64,000 nt of DNA from Isoptericola sediminis (GTDB lineage: Bacteria > Actinomycetota > Actinomycetes > Actinomycetales > Cellulomonadaceae), in contig NZ_JABFAJ010000022.1 in assembly GCF_013085345.1 (NCBI RefSeq), positions 1 through 64,000 of the forward strand, written 5' to 3'. Both the position numbers and the translations under genes were made by a program. This document shows, piece by piece, positions 17,050 to 26,488 of the stretch. Numbering within the stretch: the stretch's first letter is position 1; each line of letters begins with the position of its first letter. The notes under the pieces were generated by a model that was given only the letters and a program-made list of their open reading frames with translations, was not told the DNA's origin and searched no databases.

Positions 17050-19376
17050 CAGTCGCCCCCGTCCTTCTTCTCGGAGTCCTTCTCCGGTTCGCAGCTCACG
17101 GCGTCGTCGGGCTTGTAGCGCCAGAAGTCGGACTCGTCCTTGACGAGGTCACCGTCGTGGTACACCTTGCGGTACACGGTGATGGCGAACCCCGCCTCGC
17201 CCCCGGAGTACGGCTCGCAGTCGGGGTCGCCGGACTTGTTCACCGTGGAGACCGGCACCACGTCCTGCTTGCCGGAGTCGGAGGCCTCGACGTCGTAGTA
17301 CTTCGTCGACCAGACCTTCACGTGCAGGCGTCCGCCCGAGACGTAGCTCTGCAGCAGTGCGCCGTACGGGGTGTCGTTGCGGAACTTCATGTCGATGGCG
17401 CCGACGTAGATCGTCGCCTCGCGTCCGGCCGGGTACCGGCTGAACCAGTAGCTGTGCTGGCGGTGCTCGACGTCGTCGAACCCGGCGAAGAAACCGGCGT
17501 TGTAGGTGGTGGTGGCCATCTGGGAGAGGCCGCCGCCGACGGCGTCGACGTGCACGCCGTTGCTCACCACACCGGCCGCGAAGTAGCCGTTGGACTCCTC
17601 GATCGGCGAGAGCGTGTCGACGAGCGAGAAGGTCTCGTCCGGCCGGACCAGGGTGCCGTTGACCAGCTCGGCACCGCGCACCAGGTTCTTGGTGCGGATC
17701 GGCTCGGCGGTCAGCGGGGTCGAGAACTCGGAGACGACCTCCTGGACGCCGAGCTCCTCGAGCGAGGCCCGCGAGTCCTCGGGGTCCGACTCGACGAGCT
17801 CCACCTGCGTGGAGCGCTCCGCGGCGCGCGCCGCGCCGCCGACGGCCTCGGCGACCTGCTGCGGGTCGAGGGTCGTGCCCGTCTCCCCGCCGACGATCAC
17901 CGGCCTGCCGTCGGAGAACTCGAAGTGGGCGTCGTTCGGTTCGCGCAGCAGGTCGTTGGTCCGCTCGACGATGGCGGACGTGAGCCGGTCACCGTCGAAC
18001 CGCGCGACGAGCTCGCCGTCCTGCGCGGCGAAGGACGTGGAGCGGGCCAGCACCCGGGCGGGGAGCTCCGGGTTCTGGGCGTCCACCTGGACCGTGACCG
18101 GACCCGAGACGATCTCCCGGGCCTCGACGAGGGCGGCGTCGGTGTCGGCCTGGTCGATCGCGGGGTCCACCGACTCGGTCGGCAGGTCGACCGGACCCTC
18201 CGAGACGAGCCAGGCGTCGACGATCGCGTCGTCGGCGGAGGCGACGACGACCTGCGTCCCGGCGACGGCCTCGGTGGCCACCGCCTCGCCGTCGGTGAAC
18301 CGGACGCTGCCGTCGACCGGCTCGGTCGCCAGCGACTCGGCGACACCGTTCACCGTCGCCGTCAGGGCACCGCGGTCGACCGTCACGACCGGCGCCACCT
18401 CGTCGCCGCCGACGAGGTGCTCCAGCAACCGGGAGGGGTCCAGCGTGAACCCGGTGAGGTCCTCCACCGACCCCGCGGAGTCGAGCCGCAGCCCCGACTC
18501 GCCCGGGTCGATCGTGCTCGTGGCGTCGCCGGCACGCACGGTCAGCGGCTCGGCGGCACGCGGTCCGAGGCCCTCGTCCAGTGCCGTGGCCGCCTCCGGC
18601 GCGGTCAGACCGCCGACGTCGACGCCGGCGACCGTCGTGCCCTTCGGCACGGTGTCCGCGACCATCCACTGCGCGCCGACGTACAGGCCGGCGAGGACGA
18701 CGAGCCCGGTCAGCACACCCAGCAGCACCTTCGGGGTGCGGCTGGGTGCGCCGTCGCCGAGCAGGCCGCCGAGGGTCGCGCCGATGCCGCCGGACCGCGA
18801 GCCGGTGGCCCCGTCCGCCGAGGACGGGCTCGTGGAGCTGCCCGCCGACGTCGACGACACGGCGGGGATGGCCTCGGTGGGGGCGGCGGGCGCTCCGCCG
18901 GGCGCGCGGACGGTCCCGACCTGACGAGGACGCTCCCAGGCGCGCACGGACGGCTCGTAGGGGACCTCGGACTCCTCGGGATCCGGTGACGAGGCGCCGG
19001 ACGGCGGGGTGGCCGTCGCGGGCGACGAGGACTCGGAGGGCTCCGGAGCCGCGTCGGCGGGACCCGGCGTCCCCGGCTGCACCGGCTGCGGCTGCTCCGG
19101 CTGCGGCTGCTCCGGCTGCGACTCGTCCGGCTGCGGCTGCTCCGGCTGCTGCTGGTCGGGTGCGGCTCGGGTCGCGTCCGGTTCGTCCGCCGCGGTCACC
19201 GGTTCGTCGGAGCCGGTGGGCTCCGTCGGCGCGGCGTCGGGCGGCGACGTCGCGGGCTCCTCCCACGCGCGCACCGGGGGCTGGTACGGGACGTCCTCGT
19301 CGGGGGCGTCGGCGGGCGACCGCCCTGGGTCCCGCTGCTCGGGAACCCGGTCGTCACCGTCGGTCGGCTGGCCCAT
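17049..19376 (-). CDS. VanW-family membrane-anchored protein with disordered Pro/Gln-rich N-terminus
   Basis: 775 aa. Residues 1-215 are low-complexity, rich in P, E, Q, S and A, and contain a duplicated Y-x-P-x-VRAWE-x-P motif (about 30-41 and 140-150). One TM helix (about 216-239) is followed by exported peptidoglycan-binding-like domains and a C-terminal VanW domain (about 590-720, with NGTLVRPDETFSLVD and GGGLSQMATTTYNAGFFAG). VanW is known from some vancomycin-resistance clusters, but the family is widespread and its activity is not established; a cell-wall role is likely. I start at ATG 19376, with GGAG 7 nt upstream, rather than the open frame to 19460. Confidence 0.82.
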   Translation of the reverse strand: MGQPTDGDDRVPEQRDPGRSPADAPDEDVPYQPPVRAWEEPATSPPDAAPTEPTGSDEPVTAADEPDATRAAPDQQQPEQPQPDESQPEQPQPEQPQPVQPGTPGPADAAPEPSESSSPATATPPSGASSPDPEESEVPYEPSVRAWERPRQVGTVRAPGGAPAAPTEAIPAVSSTSAGSSTSPSSADGATGSRSGGIGATLGGLLGDGAPSRTPKVLLGVLTGLVVLAGLYVGAQWMVADTVPKGTTVAGVDVGGLTAPEAATALDEGLGPRAAEPLTVRAGDATSTIDPGESGLRLDSAGSVEDLTGFTLDPSRLLEHLVGGDEVAPVVTVDRGALTATVNGVAESLATEPVDGSVRFTDGEAVATEAVAGTQVVVASADDAIVDAWLVSEGPVDLPTESVDPAIDQADTDAALVEAREIVSGPVTVQVDAQNPELPARVLARSTSFAAQDGELVARFDGDRLTSAIVERTNDLLREPNDAHFEFSDGRPVIVGGETGTTLDPQQVAEAVGGAARAAERSTQVELVESDPEDSRASLEELGVQEVVSEFSTPLTAEPIRTKNLVRGAELVNGTLVRPDETFSLVDTLSPIEESNGYFAAGVVSNGVHVDAVGGGLSQMATTTYNAGFFAGFDDVEHRQHSYWFSRYPAGREATIYVGAIDMKFRNDTPYGALLQSYVSGGRLHVKVWSTKYYDVEASDSGKQDVVPVSTVNKSGDPDCEPYSGGEAGFAITVYRKVYHDGDLVKDESDFWRYKPDDAVSCEPEKDSEKKDGGD
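19084..19155. repeat. 15-bp coding repeats (QPEQP/QPDES) in the VanW protein
   Basis: The motif ggctgcggctgctcc and close variants are repeated about five times, encoding a Gln-Pro-Glu-Gln-Pro type linker between cytosolic motifs and the TM helix. Such a slippage-prone tract is expected to vary in length between strains. Confidence 0.7.
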
Positions 19377-19475
19377 CGACACGCTCCGTGCTGGTCTCTC
19401 GTGGGGGTCCCACGACCCCCGGGACGTCCTGGGCGTGGCGGACGCCACGCGAGTAGGCATCCTACTCGGCCCAGG

Positions 19476-19889
19476 TCACCCCGCGTCGGGGTCGTCCACG
19501 AACCATCGCCGGGGCAGGAACGCCGCCACGGCGAAGAGCACCAGGCCGCCGTAGGTCCAGACGTACCCGATCGCGTCGGCCGGCACGAGCACGTCACCGC
19601 CCGGCCCCTCGGCGGCCAGCACCTGGACGGTCACGAGCCACCCGGCACCGCACGCCAGCAGCGTGCCGACACCGGACCACGCGCGGCAGAGCACCGCCGC
19701 GGACAACGTCAGCGCCAGGCCCAGCACCGGACCGACGGGCAGGTCGCCCCAGAGCATCCGGTGACCGACGGTGCCGATGAGCCCGACGACGGCGCCGAGC
19801 AGGAGCCCGAGCAGCAGCCGCCAGACGACCAGCAGGGGGCTGCCCGCGCGGGGCGCGCGCTGCACGTGGTGGGGCGGGGGCGAGATCAC
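19476..19889 (-). CDS. Small four-TM membrane protein, DUF6113-like
   Basis: 137 aa with four predicted TM helices (about residues 21-42, 50-72, 76-96 and 108-127) and short loops, and no catalytic motif. It begins 10 nt after the mshB stop and is probably co-transcribed with mshB. The position behind mshB is where DUF6113-type proteins occur in actinobacteria, which is the basis for the family suggestion. Function unknown. Confidence 0.65.
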   Translation of the reverse strand: MISPPPHHVQRAPRAGSPLLVVWRLLLGLLLGAVVGLIGTVGHRMLWGDLPVGPVLGLALTLSAAVLCRAWSGVGTLLACGAGWLVTVQVLAAEGPGGDVLVPADAIGYVWTYGGLVLFAVAAFLPRRWFVDDPDAG

Positions 19890-19899
19890 CGGACAGACC

Positions 19900-20862
19900 C
19901 TACCGGCGCACCCGGACGGTCGCGTCGACGAGAACCGGGGCGAGCTCGCCGTTGCTCAGCGCGTAGTGCGCGCACACCCCCGGCAGGTCGGTGGCCCCGG
20001 CGTGCTGCACCTGGGTGGCGTGGGCCCGCAGGGCGGCGAGGACCCGGTCGAGCACCGGCTCCACCGCGACGGTGACGACCTCGTCGGCCGCCAGCTCGGG
20101 GGCGGGGACGGCGAGCGGCGGCGGGTCCACGTCCGGTGCGGGAAGGGTCAGCCCCGCCTCCGCGGCGAGGGCGCGGTGCCGTGGGGACGCGGCGACCTCG
20201 GCACGCCCGGCGTGCCAGCGGTCCGCCGGGACCACGACCTCCCAGCGTTCGGGGACCCGCCAGGGCTCGCCGTCGACGTCGGCGCCGGGGTCCGCCGCGA
20301 GGTCGAGCGCCCGCACGGTGGTCTCGTAGGTGCGCACGTGGTCGGGGTGCCCGTAGCCGCCGCCGGCCTCGTACGTGACGACGACGGCGGGACGGCGGTC
20401 GCGCAGCACGGCGGCCAGGCGGCCCGCGGCCGCGTCGAGCGGCACGCGGGTGAACGCCGTCGGACCGGAGTCCGGTGCCGGACCGGCGATGCCCGGGGCG
20501 ACCCAGGCCATCCCCGAGTCCTCCAGGCGCCCGGGTCCGCCGACGGTGTCGAGGAACAACCGGTCCGTCACGCCGAGCGCGTCGAGAGCGGCGGCGAGCT
20601 CCTGCTCCCGGTGGGCGGCCAGGGCCGGGCCGTCACCCTCCAGGTGCGCCACCCCGGTGGGATGGGTGGGCGTGTCGATCACCTCGCCCCGCTCGCCGCG
20701 CGTGCACGTCACCACGGTCACCGGCGCATCCGCGGCCGCCCAGGTCGCCAGCAACGCACCCGTCGCCAGCGTCTCGTCGTCGGGGTGCGCGTGCACCGCC
20801 AGCAGGGGCCCGACCGACGGATCAGCCGGCCGGGTCCCCGGCGTGGTCTCCCCCGGACGCAC
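19900..20862 (-). CDS. mshB: N-acetyl-1-D-myo-inositol-2-amino-2-deoxy-alpha-D-glucopyranoside deacetylase
   Basis: 320-aa LmbE-type zinc deacetylase of mycothiol biosynthesis, removing acetyl from GlcNAc-Ins. The metal and active-site motif AHPDDE lies at residues 25-30 and GHPDH near 170; the family-typical TRGERGEVI follows the first motif. Mycothiol is the actinobacterial redox thiol, so this gene supports the phylum call. The long open frame runs into typA; the only suitable start before AHPDDE is GTG 20862, 8 nt after the typA stop, though its ribosome-binding site is weak and coupling to typA is likely. Confidence 0.9.
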   Translation of the reverse strand: MRPGETTPGTRPADPSVGPLLAVHAHPDDETLATGALLATWAAADAPVTVVTCTRGERGEVIDTPTHPTGVAHLEGDGPALAAHREQELAAALDALGVTDRLFLDTVGGPGRLEDSGMAWVAPGIAGPAPDSGPTAFTRVPLDAAAGRLAAVLRDRRPAVVVTYEAGGGYGHPDHVRTYETTVRALDLAADPGADVDGEPWRVPERWEVVVPADRWHAGRAEVAASPRHRALAAEAGLTLPAPDVDPPPLAVPAPELAADEVVTVAVEPVLDRVLAALRAHATQVQHAGATDLPGVCAHYALSNGELAPVLVDATVRVRR

Positions 20863-20870
20863 GACCGGAC

Positions 20871-22781
20871 TCAGGAACGCTTGGCCCGTGCGGCGGCCCG
20901 GGCGCGCTCCGTGGCGTTGAGGTTGACCTTGCGGATACGGACGATCTCGGGCGTGATCTCGACGCACTCGTCCTCGGCCGCGAACTCCAGCGACTCCTCG
21001 AGCGTCAGCTTCTTCGGCGGCACCAGGTTCTCGAAGCTGTCGGCGGTCGAGGACCGCATGTTCGTCAGCTTCTTCTCCTTGGTGATGTTGACGTCCATGT
21101 CCTCGTTGCGGGAGTTCTCGCCCACGATCATGCCCTCGTAGACCTCCTGGGTGGGGTCCACGAAGAACGTGCCGCGCTCCTGCAGGTTGATCATGGCGAA
21201 CGGCGTCACGGCACCGGCACGGTCGGCCACCAGGGACCCCGTCAGGCGGGACTCGATGGTCCCGTGCCACGGCTCGTAGCCCTCGGCGTACGAGGAGGCG
21301 ATGCCGGTGCCGCGCGTCTCGGTGAGGAACCGGGTGCGGAACCCGATGAGGCCGCGGGCCGGCACGACGAACTCCATCCGGACCCAGCCGGTGCCGTGGT
21401 TCGCCATCGTCTCCATGCGGCCCTTGCGCGCCGCCATGAGCTGCGTGACGGCGCCGAGGTACTCCTCGGGCACGTCGATCGTCATGCGCTCCATCGGCTC
21501 GCAGGTCTTGCCGTCGATCTGCTTGGTGACGACCTGCGGCTTGCCGACGGTCAGCTCGAACCCTTCGCGGCGCATCTGCTCGACGAGGATCGCCAGGGCG
21601 AGCTCGCCGCGTCCCTGCACCTCCCAGGCGTCCGGCCGGTCGGTGGGCAGGACCCGCAGCGAGACGTTGCCGATGAGCTCGGCGTCCAGGCGGTCCTTGA
21701 CCTGCCGGGCGGTGACCTTGTGCCCCTTGCCGCCCTTGCCGGCCAGCGGGGACGTGTTGATGCCGATCGTCATCGAGATCGCCGGGTCGTCGACCGTGAT
21801 GCGCGGCAGCGGGCGCGGGTCGTCGGCGTCCGTGAGGGTCTCGCCGATCATGATGTCCGCGATCCCCGCCACCGCGACGATGTCGCCCGGGCCGGCCGAC
21901 TCCGCGGGGACGCGGTCCAGCGCCTTCGTCTCGAGCAGCTCGGTGATCCGCACCTGGCTCAGCGTGCCGTCCTGGCGCGCCCAGGCGACCGTCTGGCCCT
22001 TGCGCAGCGTGCCGTTGTGGACCCGCAGCAGGGCCAGACGGCCGAGGAACGGGGAGGCGTCGAGGTTCGTCACGTGCGCCTGCAGCGGCATCGTCTCGTC
22101 GTACGTCGGCGCCGGGACGGTCCGCAGGATCGTGGAGAACATCGGCTCGAGGTCCTCGTTCGCGGGCAGCTCGCCGTCGGCGGGCTGCTCGGTGGAGGCA
22201 CGCCCCGCCTTGGCCGAGGCGTAGACCACCGGCACGTCGAGGACGGCGTCCACGTCGAGGTCGGGGACCTCGTCGGCCAGGTCGCTCGCCAGCCCGAGCA
22301 GCAGGTCGGTCGTCTCGGCGACGACCTCGGTGATGCGCGAGTCCGGGCGGTCCACCTTGTTGACGACGACGATCACCGGCAGCTTGGCGGCCAGCGCCTT
22401 GCGCAGCACGAACCTGGTCTGCGGCAGCGGTCCCTCGGAGGCGTCCACGAGCAGCACGACGCCGTCGACCATGGACAGGCCCCGCTCGACCTCGCCGCCG
22501 AAGTCGGCGTGGCCGGGGGTGTCGATGACGTTGATCGTGACGCCGTCGGACTCCCCGGCCTCCGCCGCCGACGGTCCGGCGTACCGGATCGCCGTGTTCT
22601 TGGCGAGGATCGTGATGCCCTTCTCACGTTCCAGGTCACCGGAGTCCATGACCCGGTCGTCCACCTGCTGGTGCGCGGCGAAGGCACCCGCCTGACGCAG
22701 CATGGCGTCGACCAAGGTGGTCTTGCCGTGGTCGACGTGGGCGACGATCGCCACGTTGCGCAGGTCGGAGCGCACAGACAT
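20871..22781 (-). CDS. typA: Ribosome-associated GTPase TypA/BipA
   Basis: 636-aa translational GTPase related to EF-G, involved in ribosome assembly and stress adaptation. G-domain motifs are AHVDHGKTT (G1), DTPGHADFGGE (G3) and NKVDRPDSR (G4). The C-terminal BipA-specific region is present (LTEKKLTNMR-like TKEKKLTNMRSS, and LEFAAEDECVEITPE). ATG 22781 carries GGAAAGAGAA upstream; the ORF is open a further 18 codons but those lie in the terminator region. It leads the typA-mshB-TM protein unit. Confidence 0.95.
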   Translation of the reverse strand: MSVRSDLRNVAIVAHVDHGKTTLVDAMLRQAGAFAAHQQVDDRVMDSGDLEREKGITILAKNTAIRYAGPSAAEAGESDGVTINVIDTPGHADFGGEVERGLSMVDGVVLLVDASEGPLPQTRFVLRKALAAKLPVIVVVNKVDRPDSRITEVVAETTDLLLGLASDLADEVPDLDVDAVLDVPVVYASAKAGRASTEQPADGELPANEDLEPMFSTILRTVPAPTYDETMPLQAHVTNLDASPFLGRLALLRVHNGTLRKGQTVAWARQDGTLSQVRITELLETKALDRVPAESAGPGDIVAVAGIADIMIGETLTDADDPRPLPRITVDDPAISMTIGINTSPLAGKGGKGHKVTARQVKDRLDAELIGNVSLRVLPTDRPDAWEVQGRGELALAILVEQMRREGFELTVGKPQVVTKQIDGKTCEPMERMTIDVPEEYLGAVTQLMAARKGRMETMANHGTGWVRMEFVVPARGLIGFRTRFLTETRGTGIASSYAEGYEPWHGTIESRLTGSLVADRAGAVTPFAMINLQERGTFFVDPTQEVYEGMIVGENSRNEDMDVNITKEKKLTNMRSSTADSFENLVPPKKLTLEESLEFAAEDECVEITPEIVRIRKVNLNATERARAAARAKRS

Positions 22782-22803
22782 CAAGGGTTCTCTTTCCGTG
22801 GGG

Positions 22804-22833
22804 GGTGCGGCCCCGGGATCCCGGGGCCGCACC
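22804..22833 (-). terminator. Terminator of the BCCT gene, upstream of typA
   Basis: A 30-bp perfect palindrome (15-bp arms, ggtgcggccccggga and its complement) begins 3 nt after the BCCT stop and ends 23 nt before the typA start. It probably stops BCCT transcripts; it also lies in or next to the typA promoter and contains BamHI- and SmaI-like symmetric cores. Confidence 0.7.
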
Positions 22834-22836
22834 ATC

Positions 22837-24633
22837 CTACCCGGAGGTGTCCGTCGTGCCGGGGCCGGAGCCCTCGGCCCCCGGGCCGGAGCCCTTCGGC
22901 CCCTGGCCCGACGTGCGACGACGCCACGCCTTCGGTCCGCGACCGCGCGCGGTCACGGGCGTCCCGGCACCCTCACGCTCCGCGTTGTCCACGACGGGGA
23001 CCTGCCCGGTCATCTCGGACAGCTGCTCGTTGACGTGCACCGTCACGTGCTCCGTCACGTGCTCGGTGACCTCTTGCTTGAACTCGCGCTGCCGCAGCCG
23101 ACGCTCGGCGCGCATGATGGCCCGATGCTCGGTCTCCAGGGCCTTCCACACGGAGACCATCATGGCGAGGAGCACCACCGAGAACGGTAGGGCCGTGAGG
23201 ATCGAGGCGGTCTGCAAGGTGGCGAGCCCACCGGCGTACAGCAGGGCCGCCGCGACACCGCCCTCGAGGATCGCCCAGAACAGACGGCTCCACAGCGGCG
23301 GGTTCTGGTCGCCGCCGTTGGCCAGCATGTCCACGACGAACGAGCCCGAGTCGGACGAGGTCACGAAGAAGACCACGACGAGGATCATCGCGATGACGGC
23401 GAGCCAGGCACCCCCGCCGGGCAACGTGTCGAACAGCTGGAACATCGCCGTGTCCGAGTTCACGGTCCCGGTCTCCGGGTCCAGCATCGAACCCGGTTCC
23501 ATCATCTCCTGCCGCAGGGCGGCGCCACCGAACACGCTGAACCAGACGGTCGTCACCAGCATCGGCACGAGGAGCGTGCCGAGGACGAACTCACGCACGG
23601 TCCGGCCGCGGGAGATGCGCGCGATGAACAGCCCCACGAAGGGCGCCCAGGAGATCCACCAGCCCCAGTAGAAGATGGTCCAGCTGGACTCCCAGGCGAG
23701 TCCGTCCTGCCCCTGGAACGCCAGGGTGTCGAAGGTCATCTGCATGACGTTCTGCAGGTAGAAGCCGAGGGACTGGACCCACTCGCGCATCACGAACAGC
23801 GAGGAGCCGAGGAGCAGCACGACGACGACCAGGGCGCCGGCGAGCATCATGTTGCCGTTGGACAGCCACTTGATGCCGCGCTCCAGGCCGGAGGCCACGG
23901 AGAGCGCCGCGGTCGCCGTGATGGCGACGATCAGACCCATCTGCAGGGCGACGGTGGACTCGGCGACGCCGAGGTACTCGAGGCCGGCCGAGAGCTGCAG
24001 CACGCCGAGACCGAGCGACGTGGCCACACCGAAGACGGTGCCGAAGATGGCCAGCACGTCGATGAGGTTGCCGAGCCAGCCGTTGACGCGCTTCTCCCCC
24101 AGCAGGGGCTCCAGGGCCCAGCGGATGGACACCGGGCGGCCCTTGCGATGGATGGCGTACGCCAGGGCCAGGCCGATGACGACGTAGATCGCCCAGGCGT
24201 GGAAGCCCCAGTGCAGGTAGGTCTGCCCCATCGCCTGACCGGCGAGGGAGGCGGAGTCACCGGTGACGCCCGGCTTGGGATCGGTGTAGTGCCACAGCGG
24301 CTCCGCCACGCCGAAGTAGACGAGGCCGATGCCCATACCGGTCGCGAAGAGCATCGCGAACCACACGGGGAGCTTGAAGTCGGGGGTCTCCTCGTCCTTG
24401 CCGAGCGTGATGTCACCGAAGCGGCTCAGCCCGACGTAGATCGCGAACACCACGAAGAGCGCCACGATGAGGACGTAGTACCAGCCGAAGCCGTTGATGA
24501 CCATGGACTGGAGGTTCGACATGACCTCCGCCAACCAGTCGGTGGCGAAGATTCCCAGGAGGACGAAGACCAGGATCAGTCCACCTGCGGGATAGAAGAC
24601 AGCGGGTGCGAGGGTCGATGGTCGGCGTGGCAT
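22837..24633 (-). CDS. BCCT-family glycine betaine/choline transporter
   Basis: 598-aa inner-membrane secondary transporter with 12 TM helices. The glycine-rich motif ATGMGIGLVYFGVAEP (TM3) and the Trp-rich WTIFYWGWWISWAPF (TM8) are diagnostic for the betaine-choline-carnitine family and line the substrate and sodium sites. A long hydrophilic C-tail (about 110 aa) with repeated EHVTEH-type acidic/His segments and an R/K-rich end could act as an osmosensor, as in BetP. Substrate specificity cannot be read with certainty. ATG 24633 is chosen over the upstream TTG 24669. It appears monocistronic, between two terminators. Confidence 0.9.
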   Translation of the reverse strand: MPRRPSTLAPAVFYPAGGLILVFVLLGIFATDWLAEVMSNLQSMVINGFGWYYVLIVALFVVFAIYVGLSRFGDITLGKDEETPDFKLPVWFAMLFATGMGIGLVYFGVAEPLWHYTDPKPGVTGDSASLAGQAMGQTYLHWGFHAWAIYVVIGLALAYAIHRKGRPVSIRWALEPLLGEKRVNGWLGNLIDVLAIFGTVFGVATSLGLGVLQLSAGLEYLGVAESTVALQMGLIVAITATAALSVASGLERGIKWLSNGNMMLAGALVVVVLLLGSSLFVMREWVQSLGFYLQNVMQMTFDTLAFQGQDGLAWESSWTIFYWGWWISWAPFVGLFIARISRGRTVREFVLGTLLVPMLVTTVWFSVFGGAALRQEMMEPGSMLDPETGTVNSDTAMFQLFDTLPGGGAWLAVIAMILVVVFFVTSSDSGSFVVDMLANGGDQNPPLWSRLFWAILEGGVAAALLYAGGLATLQTASILTALPFSVVLLAMMVSVWKALETEHRAIMRAERRLRQREFKQEVTEHVTEHVTVHVNEQLSEMTGQVPVVDNAEREGAGTPVTARGRGPKAWRRRTSGQGPKGSGPGAEGSGPGTTDTSG

Positions 24634-24673
24634 AACTCTCAGACTGTCGGCATCAGGGAAGAACGGCAACCGC

Positions 24674-24708
24674 AGGACGCCGCGGACCCGGGGGGTCCGC
24701 GGCGTCCT
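24674..24708 (-). terminator. Terminator of the first opp operon
   Basis: A perfect 16-bp stem (24674-24689 with 24693-24708) with a 3-nt G loop lies 28 nt past the stop of the fused ATPase gene, and upstream of the BCCT start on the same strand. Confidence 0.8.
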
Positions 24709-24736
24709 GGGTCGCGCGGGTGCGGTGCGGCGCTGG

Positions 24737-26488
24737 TCAGCCGCCCGCGACGTTCCCGACGAGGTGAGCGCCGGGAATCGCGTCGAGGAGGTCGCGCGTG
24801 TACTGCTTGCGCGGGTTGTCGAAGACCTCGTCGGTCGTGGCCTGCTCGACCACCTTGCCGTTCTGCATGACCACCACGTCGTCGGCGATCTGCCGCACGA
24901 CGGCGAGGTCGTGGGTGATGAACAGGTAGCTCAGACCGAGGTCCGACTGCAGGTCGTCGAGCAGGTCCAGGATCTGGGCCTGCACGAGCACGTCGAGGGC
25001 GGAGACCGCCTCGTCGAGCACGACCACCTCCGGCTTGAGCGCCAGGGCACGCGCGATCGCGATGCGCTGGCGCTGACCGCCGGAGAGCTCGTTCGGGAAC
25101 CGGCGCATGGCCGACTGCGGCAGCGAGACCATGTCGAGCAGCTCGCGGACCCGCTTCTCCCGTCCCTTCTTGGACCCCACGCCGTGCAGCTTGAGGGGCT
25201 CCTCGATGGAGCGGAAGATCGAGAACATCGGGTCCAGGGACCCGTAGGGGTTCTGGAAGACCGGCTGGATCCGACGCCGGAACTCGAACGCCTGCTTCGG
25301 GTTGAGCGTGGACACGTCGGTGCCGTCGAACTCGACGGTGCCCGACGTCGGCTCCAGCAGCCCCAGCACCATGTTGGCCGCCGTGGACTTGCCCGAGCCC
25401 GACTCCCCGACCAGGGCGAGGGTCCGGCCGCGTCCCAGCGTGAACGAGACGTCGTCGACCGCGGTGAAGTCCGTCGATGACCCGGGGCGCGCCCCGCGGA
25501 TCTGGAACACCTTGGTCAGGTCGGTGACCTTGACCGCCTCGTTCGAGGCCGGCGGCTTCTGCCCCAGGTGGTGGGCGTGCAGCTCCTCGGACTCCCGCCC
25601 CTGCACGTGCGCCGTCTGGATGCGGCGCGACGCCAGCGACGGCGCCGAGGCCACCAGTCGCTTGGTGTAGGGGTGCTGGGGGTCCGCGAGGATCTGCTGG
25701 GCCGGGCCCGACTCGACGATCTGCCCCTTGAACATCACCACGAGGTGCTCGGCCCGCTCGGCGGCGAGCCCGAGGTCGTGCGTGATGAACAGCAGGGCGG
25801 TGCCGAGGTCCCGGGTCATCTCGCCCAGGTGGTCGAGGATCTGACGCTGCACGGTCACGTCCAGGGCCGAGGTCGGCTCGTCCGCGATGAGCAGCTGCGG
25901 CCGGGAGGCCAGACCGATGCCGATGAGCGCGCGCTGGCGCATGCCGCCCGAGAACTCGTGCGGGTACTGGCGCGCCCGGCGCTCGGCGTCGGGCAGGCCG
26001 GCTTCGGCCAGCACGTCCGCGACGCGGGTGCGCAGCTCGGCCTTGGATCCCTTGAACCCGTTGGCCTTGAGCGCCTCGGTCACCTGGGTGCCGATGCGCC
26101 AGACCGGGTTGAGGTTCGACATCGGGTCCTGCGGGACCATGCCGATCGCGCGGCCGCGCAGCGCTTCCTTCTCGGCGCGGGACGCACCGACGAGCTCACG
26201 GCCGGCGAAGCGGATGGAACCGCCGGTGACCTTGCCGGTCCCGGGCAGCAGGTCGATGATCGCGGCCGCGGTGGTCGACTTGCCCGATCCGGACTCGCCG
26301 ACGATGGCCACGTTCTGGCCGGGATAGACGGTGAGGTTCGCGCCGCGCACGGCGTGCACCTCACCGACCCCGGTGGTGAAGGAGATCTGCAGGTCGCTGA
26401 TCTCCAGCAGGGGCGTGTTGGGGTCGACGACCGCGGGACCGTTCTCGGACTTCGCGTCGCCGTTGCTCACGGGGAACTGTGTCGTCAT
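24737..26488 (-). CDS. Oligopeptide ABC importer, fused double ATPase (OppD-OppF type)
   Basis: 583-aa cytoplasmic protein with two complete ABC domains in one chain. Domain 1 (about 25-285) has GESGSGKST, signature SGGMRQR and IADEPTSALD; domain 2 (about 310-580) has a second GESGSGKST, SGGQRQR and LDEAVSALD. Each carries the OppD/F C-terminal extension with PHPYTKRL/RKQYTRDLL. Walker B of domain 2 reads LDEAVSALD rather than DEPTSALD, an accepted Opp/Dpp variant. The ATG overlaps the permease stop (ATGA). It powers import through the adjacent OppB/OppC pair. Confidence 0.93.
   Translation of the reverse strand: MTTQFPVSNGDAKSENGPAVVDPNTPLLEISDLQISFTTGVGEVHAVRGANLTVYPGQNVAIVGESGSGKSTTAAAIIDLLPGTGKVTGGSIRFAGRELVGASRAEKEALRGRAIGMVPQDPMSNLNPVWRIGTQVTEALKANGFKGSKAELRTRVADVLAEAGLPDAERRARQYPHEFSGGMRQRALIGIGLASRPQLLIADEPTSALDVTVQRQILDHLGEMTRDLGTALLFITHDLGLAAERAEHLVVMFKGQIVESGPAQQILADPQHPYTKRLVASAPSLASRRIQTAHVQGRESEELHAHHLGQKPPASNEAVKVTDLTKVFQIRGARPGSSTDFTAVDDVSFTLGRGRTLALVGESGSGKSTAANMVLGLLEPTSGTVEFDGTDVSTLNPKQAFEFRRRIQPVFQNPYGSLDPMFSIFRSIEEPLKLHGVGSKKGREKRVRELLDMVSLPQSAMRRFPNELSGGQRQRIAIARALALKPEVVVLDEAVSALDVLVQAQILDLLDDLQSDLGLSYLFITHDLAVVRQIADDVVVMQNGKVVEQATTDEVFDNPRKQYTRDLLDAIPGAHLVGNVAGG

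Noticed and set aside
17049-19376. Vancomycin-resistance gene vanW
   Set aside because: No van ligase, dehydrogenase or dipeptidase genes are nearby; VanW-domain proteins are widespread in non-resistant actinobacteria.
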